64,000 nt of DNA from Clarkia xantiana subsp. parviflora (taxonomy: Eukaryota > Streptophyta > Magnoliopsida > Myrtales > Onagraceae). The notes under the pieces are model-generated. The model was not told the origin of the DNA and ran no database searches. It saw nothing but the letters and a program-made list of their open reading frames with translations. Shown here in pieces: positions 58,767-64,000 of this stretch. The DNA lies in NCBI GenBank assembly GCA_036873135.1, contig JAPTYO010000008.1:39564819-39628818 (forward strand), in the 5' to 3' direction. The stretch's first letter is position 1; each line of letters begins with the position of its first letter. The position numbers and the translations under genes were made by a program.

Positions 58767-60425
58767 CCTATAAATACTATTTTTTACTTTTTACGTCTTC
58801 ATTCTTATTTAAGTGCTCCCTCTCTAAAACCTCCGCATGTTCATTTCTCTCTCTAGGGTTCATTCTCGCTAACAAATTCGATGCTTACTTCATCAATGCT
58901 TTTTTCTCCTATATCGTGTTCTCCAAGTGAAAGAACCCTAGTAGGCGTCGCCTCTCTAGGTCCACATAATCTGGAGCAATAAGCCTCCTTTTCCGGAGCT
59001 CTTTCCAAGACACCGATGGCCTTCAGTGACACCCTTGATTCAAGTACTTCATCCTTTAACCGTTTATTCTTTCTTCTGGCGCCCCTAACTTGAAGAAGAA
59101 TCTCAGTTCTCCCGCAACATTCGTTAAAGCTGTGGTTAGGGAAGCCATGTCGGAAGACGAATGCCCTAGGTTTCCTGGTCGCGATAAGAATATCCTTTCT
59201 CCTCATAAGGGGGATGTAACTCTTTACCCCCAAACAGATCGAAGACGACCTTCGTTTTCCCCTTTGTCGCGATCTTCTTCAACTCTACCAATTTTGTGGC
59301 ATACATCACTTCCAAGTCTTTATCAACGTCATTCCTTCTTTGGTTGGCTTTTGTTTCTTGTGCAATGTTCAAGGTTGTTTGTATAGTTGAGAAATTTTCT
59401 CTTGTTTCCATGTGTTAGAGAACAATAATTTCAGATTTTTCTTTATAACCCTCGGTGAACAACTTCTTCTATTCACGACAGTCCCTAAGAATGGGACACT
59501 AGCAAGTGTTTTCGTGTAAATCTTGAAAGCTTTTAACAGAAATTGGAAGGAGAGGTATTTCTTTTGTCGAGTTGGCATGTCCTGGGAGGTAGATTCTTCC
59601 AGGAGTTTTGACATACCTCCGAATTTAGAAGAGCTTGCCGCCTGGGAGTTCCAGGAATTGGAGTGGATATACGGTCCTTTCAAGCAGGGTTTAAGCCATG
59701 GAATTCAGTGGCGAATCGCGACGTGACCTTCCAATTGATGAATGCCTCCATCAATCCTCGTGATCGCCACCGCCTATCTACTGACATTATTGAGGTTGAA
59801 AAGTCGACACGACTTTTCCTGCAGAGGTTGGTCAAGGTAGATGTGAATTGCTGCATTTTTTCTGTGTACCTTTTTTTTTTATGCCTTTCTATCTTTGTAG
59901 GCGACGAAGGATTCCCTTCAGTACTCGAGGTTGATGATCGACCTTGTCGCCAAATTGATGTCTACCAAGCAGAAAATTCAGGGTCTAAGGGAGGAGATCA
60001 ATGGGGAAGATAAGCTTCGTCTTCAAGAGAAGCTGGCACAATTGTTGAAGGGGTATGCTGCTCTCGAAGCAGATTTGACGAAGCGCTCTGAGGAGTTATC
60101 TTTAAGCGAGTATTCCCTCCAGACGACTGCTTTTGGAGGACACCAAGAGCAAAAAGGATGCTTTGCCGAAGGAGTTGGCTATCCTGTAGACTAAGGCTAC
60201 GACACTGAAGGAAGAGGTAATTGCAGCTCGGAGGAAGCCTCTGAGTTGAAGATGTCTTATGATGAAGTTATGTTGGCCTATAAGGCCATGCATCAATTTA
60301 TGGAAGATGGTACTAACGCCACCACTCTTGAAATCCTCAATACTTTTGCCTTGATAATCCAAGGTTTGAAGGAGCGTGATCCCGACTTCTCTGTTCATGA
60401 AGTGCCTCTCTTGAAGAAGTATTAG
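58767..60425 (+). pseudogene. Degenerate aORF-like, transposon-derived coding region
   Basis: A TATA-like CCTATAAATAC near 58767 and a CT-rich leader precede broken coding sequence. Readable pieces: SFNRLFFLLAPL (about 59060), LRFPLCRDLLQLYQFCGIHHFQ and VGFCFLCN (about 59240-59370), FNRNWKERYFFCRVGMSW (59523-59580), WEFQELEWIYGPF (about 59640-59680), then a coiled coil EDKLRLQEKLAQLLKGYAAL (about 60010-60070) and LKERDPDFSVHEVPLLEE (60370-60425). The order matches the antisense ORF of the Tat element at 30-32.6 kb: hydrophobic helical part, WKxRYFF, coiled coil, acidic tail with a P-D-F motif. Stops and frameshifts are many. It could also be a gag-type gene of another element. Confidence 0.5.
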
Positions 60426-60599
60426 ATTTAGAGGAGACTAAGAGCATTGCTGCAGAGAGGAATCCCGGGGGAAATTCATAGATTTTTTATTCCTCCATTT
60501 TCTTTGTATGAATTATCTATTTCTTTCACTTTGGTGTCGTCGACTTTTTCTTATCCTATTGACTTATTAAGAGTCTTCAAGTTCTTTTATCTCTCTTTT

Positions 60600-61290
60600 A
60601 GATGTCGGTGATCATTTTCTTCAAATAGTCTAGGAGTTAGTTTTGATGACTAATCTCCTTTTACACGACAACTGATTTTATCAGGTTTTCGAGGAGTTAG
60701 TCTTGATGACTAATCTCCGTTTTAGTTGGCGACGACTAATTTCTTCAGATCGTCTACAAGTTAGTTTTGATGACTAATCTTCTTTTAACCGATGAATGAT
60801 TTTATTAGGTTTTCGAGGAGTTAGTTTTGAGGACTAATTTCCTTTATAGATGGCGAATACTAATATCTTCAGATCATCTAGGAGTTAGTTTTGATGACTA
60901 ATCTTCTTTTCGGTGACGGCTGATTTATCAGTTCTTCGAGGAGTTAGTTTTGATGACTAATCTCATTTGTAGATGGCGACGACTAATTTCTTCAGATTAT
61001 CTAGGAGTTAGTTTTGATGGCTAATCTCCTTTTAAGCGATGACTGATTTTATCAGGTCTTCGAAGAGTTAGTTTTGATTATTAATCTCCTTTGTAAATGG
61101 AGACGGAAGATTTACTGAGATCGTCTAGGAGTTAGTTTTATGATTAATCTCCTTTGTAGATGGCGACGACAGATTTCTTCAGATCGCCTAAAGTTAGTTT
61201 TTATGACTAATATCTTTTTAAGAGACGACTGATTTTATCAAGTCTTCGATGAGTTAGTTTTGATGACTAATCTCCTTTGTAGATGTTGTT
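60600..61290 (+). repeat. Satellite-like array with 124-bp dimeric unit
   Basis: GAGGAGTTAG marks recur at 60691, 60815, 60938 and 61062, spacing 123-124 bp, and again at 61248. Each unit has two related halves of about 62 bp: one with ACTGATTTTATCAGGTYTTCG and one with GGCGACGACTAATTTCTTCAGATCG, both followed by (T)AGTTTTGATGACTAATCTCC. The spacing of 186 bp at the end equals three halves. It lies just after the aORF-like region. Confidence 0.92.
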
Positions 61291-61299
61291 AACAGAAGT

Positions 61300-63475
61300 T
61301 TTGATTTTATGAACTCGGTTGTTTCACGTATATATATAATTAAGAGTTTTTACGTAGTAAAAAAGAATAAAAAATAATAGATTTAAAAAAAATATTCAAA
61401 CTTAAAATTCTCCCTAAATAGGCGTTGCCTCAATGACTTCCATTTGATTTCGTCGCCGGATTAAGTCGACATAGCAACGTCGGACGGAAAGTTGATCTCC
61501 CCGTACTTCTCATATCCAATGAGGTGTAGGGAACGTCATCACCTGATGTGTTGTAGAAATGATGATATGGTAGGGGTTTATCGTTGTTCTTCAGAAGATG
61601 GCTGTCGGACCTAAAATCTGACCTACGACGAATTACGTTTTGAAAACGTGCAATTTTTAAAGAGTCGCCACTAGTTAATTAAGGCTAACTAGAATCCTAA
61701 ATTACCTAAGTGAATAACGGATTAAACGAATAGGTATAAAATCGGTCTACGACCAGAATTCGAGTTCGGGGGTTTTGTTACGAATTAAAAAAAAATAATT
61801 TTTTATTACGCCCTTTTGGTACTCAATTAACCTATTTGCCAATACATGTTATGTTAAATTAATCTAGTGATGTCAAGATTCAATTAAGCAATCCCAAGTC
61901 TAAAAAATAATAATTATAATCTTATGGTTCACAATTAAATGAAATCTAAAAAAAAAAAAACGAAATTACCAACATGCTTTAATCAAAACTCAACTTAACA
62001 TACATATAAATACAATTTTGAGCAATTAAACTTATCCAGTTAAATTTAACTATATAATTTAATATAATAATAATAATAACAATAATAATAAACATGGTAA
62101 TAATAAAACACACAATAAAACAAAATAAAAAAGAGAAGGATATTTACCTAAGACGGTGGTTGCTGCATTCCTTCATCTTGAGATCCCCAGAACACTGAAA
62201 AGAGAATTGCTTGCTTTGGAGCTCTGCAAGCAAAAGTTTGGGACTTCCCCAATAGATTAGAGGGAAGGTCGCGCGTCGATATGCAACGTAGATCTCCGTT
62301 AGTAACGTCTTTCAGAAAATGGTGAGGGGCGACTTGATCTGAGTGGTCTGAACGAAACGAAAGCGCGATATTGGTCCAATGATTGCGATGGAATCGAGTC
62401 GGAGAGTGACGGACCAGAATCGGGGATTGCCGGAGTGATGTTCGGAGTCCCATGATGGAGTGGCACGAATTGGAGGAAGTCGAAATTGGATGATGAACGG
62501 AGGACGGATGTCGGTGCGACCGTGGGTAGATGATTGAACAGAAGGACTGAGTCGGGGAAGATGGTTATGGTATGACTCGGGGCACTAGACTTGGTCGGAA
62601 TCGGAGTTGCTAAATCGAGGACGAATGAAGCAGGAGCAGATGACGATCAACATAGACAACTATGGGTGTGGAAGGTGAATACGGTTCGGTCTGATGGTGT
62701 TTGGAGACGAAGGTTGATGGAGGTCACGAGCGGCTCTGGTCGGAGAGTCGGAGGTGGGCCTGGTGTCCGGGACGAAGCCGATGGAGGTTTGGAGCAGCAG
62801 GGTGGTCCGGCGAGCCGCCGAAGTGCTCGGTGGTGGCTTGACAAAGGGCTTTGTCGCCGGTGCTATAGCTCAGCGGGAATCCGAGCAAGATGGAGCTTGC
62901 AGCAATGGGGCTTGTTTCGGTCCTGTGATGATACGGAGCTCATAATATGAAAGTGAGTAAGAAGACCTTATCATAATAATAAATTAATGATGATAATGAT
63001 AATCTTATAATATTAAACGAATCCAAACAGAACAAAATAAGCAATCTTTATTTTCTTCATCTATTCCGTGTATTTTTTGTGTGTTTTTACGATGTAAACC
63101 TAGACCCTTATTTATACTAAAACCTAGTCTAGATTACAGATAAAATTTAAATAAAAAAGCTAACAGATAATTATTCTAGAGAATATTCCTAAGGATATTT
63201 ATCTTTACAGATAATTATTTTTTTGAATAAAAATAATATCTGGAAATAAATATCTTACCGATAATTTTCTAAAATAAAAAAAAACTAATTATTATATATA
63301 TATTTTTAAATATTCCGAAAATATTAAATAAATTCGAAATAATTTAAAATATATTTTATAATAATTTCCCTAATGTGCCCTTGAGCATTTTTGGAGACTT
63401 TGTGGCTTGGCGCGTCCGGAATATGACGTATCATGTGTAACGTCGTTACGTCCGAGTCAAAATCGAGTGTTTACA
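61300..63475. other. Non-coding region, possible long LTR or element remnant
   Basis: No recognisable gene. The segment from TGTCGGACC (61603) to GTGTTTACA (63475) has TG...CA ends and a texture like a long LTR, with AT-rich flanks and a GC-rich block at 62150-62950. Open frames in that block on both strands have no domain. There is no second copy in the window, so this is only a guess. Confidence 0.3.
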
Positions 63476-63624
63476 GTTTGCCCCTCTTTGGACGGACTCC
63501 CGAAGAACGTGTTCGAAGGGGTTTGTCCAAAGACGAAGAAACACTGATTTTGACCAGAAAGTATATTCTCTTCCAATTCCTCAAAGTCTTCAAGGTGGCT
63601 CATATGCTTATTCTGGTGCGGAAA

Positions 63625-63907
63625 GATAAAATCGGCGGGACGCCTGTTGGCGGTGCCTCCATTAGCGATGCAAAAGTAAAGCCTCCAGTGGTAGTGCGGA
63701 AAAGTAAAGCCTCGGTCGGCGGAGCCCCTGTTGGCGATGCCTCCGTTGGCGGTGCAGAAAGTAAAGACCTCAATCGACGATGCCTCCAGTGGCGTGCGAC
63801 AAGGAAAAGCCTCCAGTGGCGGTGCGGAAAGTAAAGCCTCCAGTGGCGTGCGGGAAAGTAAAGCCTCCAGTGGCGTGCAGAAAAGTAAAGCCTCCAATGG
63901 CGTGCGG
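63625..63907 (+). repeat. Minisatellite, about 27-30 bp unit GTAAAGCCTCCAGTGGCGTG
   Basis: About nine degenerate copies, becoming more uniform toward the right end. It is bounded on the right by the second copy of a 20-bp sequence, GTCAAAATCGAGTGTTTACA (63908-63927), whose first copy is at 63456-63475. The frames through it on both strands are repeat products. Confidence 0.9.
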
Positions 63908-64000
63908 GTCAAAATCGAGTGTTTACAATGGCATTGTAGGATGAGGCAATGTCAACTATTATAAATGATACATTAATCTTGAGTGCCTTTTGATGGATAT

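Noticed and set aside
58070..61290. Regularly spaced repeats that could suggest a CRISPR array
   Set aside because: The units are contiguous and degenerate with no unique spacers, in a plant nuclear context: ordinary tandem repeats.
62148..62950. Several 60-119 codon frames on both strands
   Set aside because: No domain, no splice context, overlapping on both strands in a GC-rich block of a probable element.

Overview
This is plant nuclear DNA, almost certainly from a eudicot. The evidence is two intron-rich genes with close Arabidopsis-type relatives, AT-rich introns, and a dense load of Ty1/copia, Ty3/gypsy-Tat, TRIM, hAT-type and Mutator-type elements. I cannot name the species. There are no bacterial, viral or CRISPR signals and I see no tRNA or rRNA gene.

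Layout. (1) 721-6407, minus strand: a nine-coding-exon gene for a bromodomain/AAA-ATPase chromatin protein of the ATAD2/Yta7 family (Arabidopsis BRAT1 type). A long-TIR Mutator-like MITE sits in its sixth coding intron. (2) 8.1-10.4 kb: three non-autonomous DNA transposons in a row. Two are hAT-type with perfect 8-bp target duplications, and one of these carries a piece of a leucine-rich-repeat gene. The third is a foldback element. (3) 10.5-43.6 kb: a nested retrotransposon block. A plus-strand Ty3/gypsy element of the Tat lineage (about 18.1-34.9 kb) has PR, RT, dual RNase H and integrase domains plus an antisense ORF. Its RNase H region is split by copia copy B (20.6-27.4 kb). Copia copy C (35.0-43.6 kb, complete, 5-bp TSD) sits just beyond its right LTR. 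Copia copy A (10.5-16.0 kb) is a 5' part only. Remains of a second Tat-like element lie between copy A and the main Tat element. All pol reading frames seen are broken. (4) 44679-52769, plus strand: an intact 14-exon signal peptide peptidase-like gene (SPPL, PA-domain type). Two head-to-head TRIM elements lie in its fifth intron. (5) 53.0-57.2 kb: two more foldback elements of the same family as the one at 9.7 kb, and three hAT-type MITEs, one nested perfectly inside another. (6) 57.9-64 kb: tandem repeats and a degenerate coding region related to the antisense ORF of Tat elements, with no intact gene.

The two host genes look functional: all splice junctions keep phase and key residues are present. 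They are unrelated in function, one nuclear and one endomembrane. Everything else is transposon-derived or repetitive. The most informative features are (a) a set of hAT-type MITEs that share end structure but each use a different short internal repeat word, (b) three foldback elements that share a conserved core, (c) a gene fragment captured in a hAT element, (d) two copia copies whose gag has been replaced by the same unrecognised 1.1-kb sequence, and (e) an antisense Tat ORF with an apparent relative at 59-60.4 kb. I found no convincing new multi-gene system.
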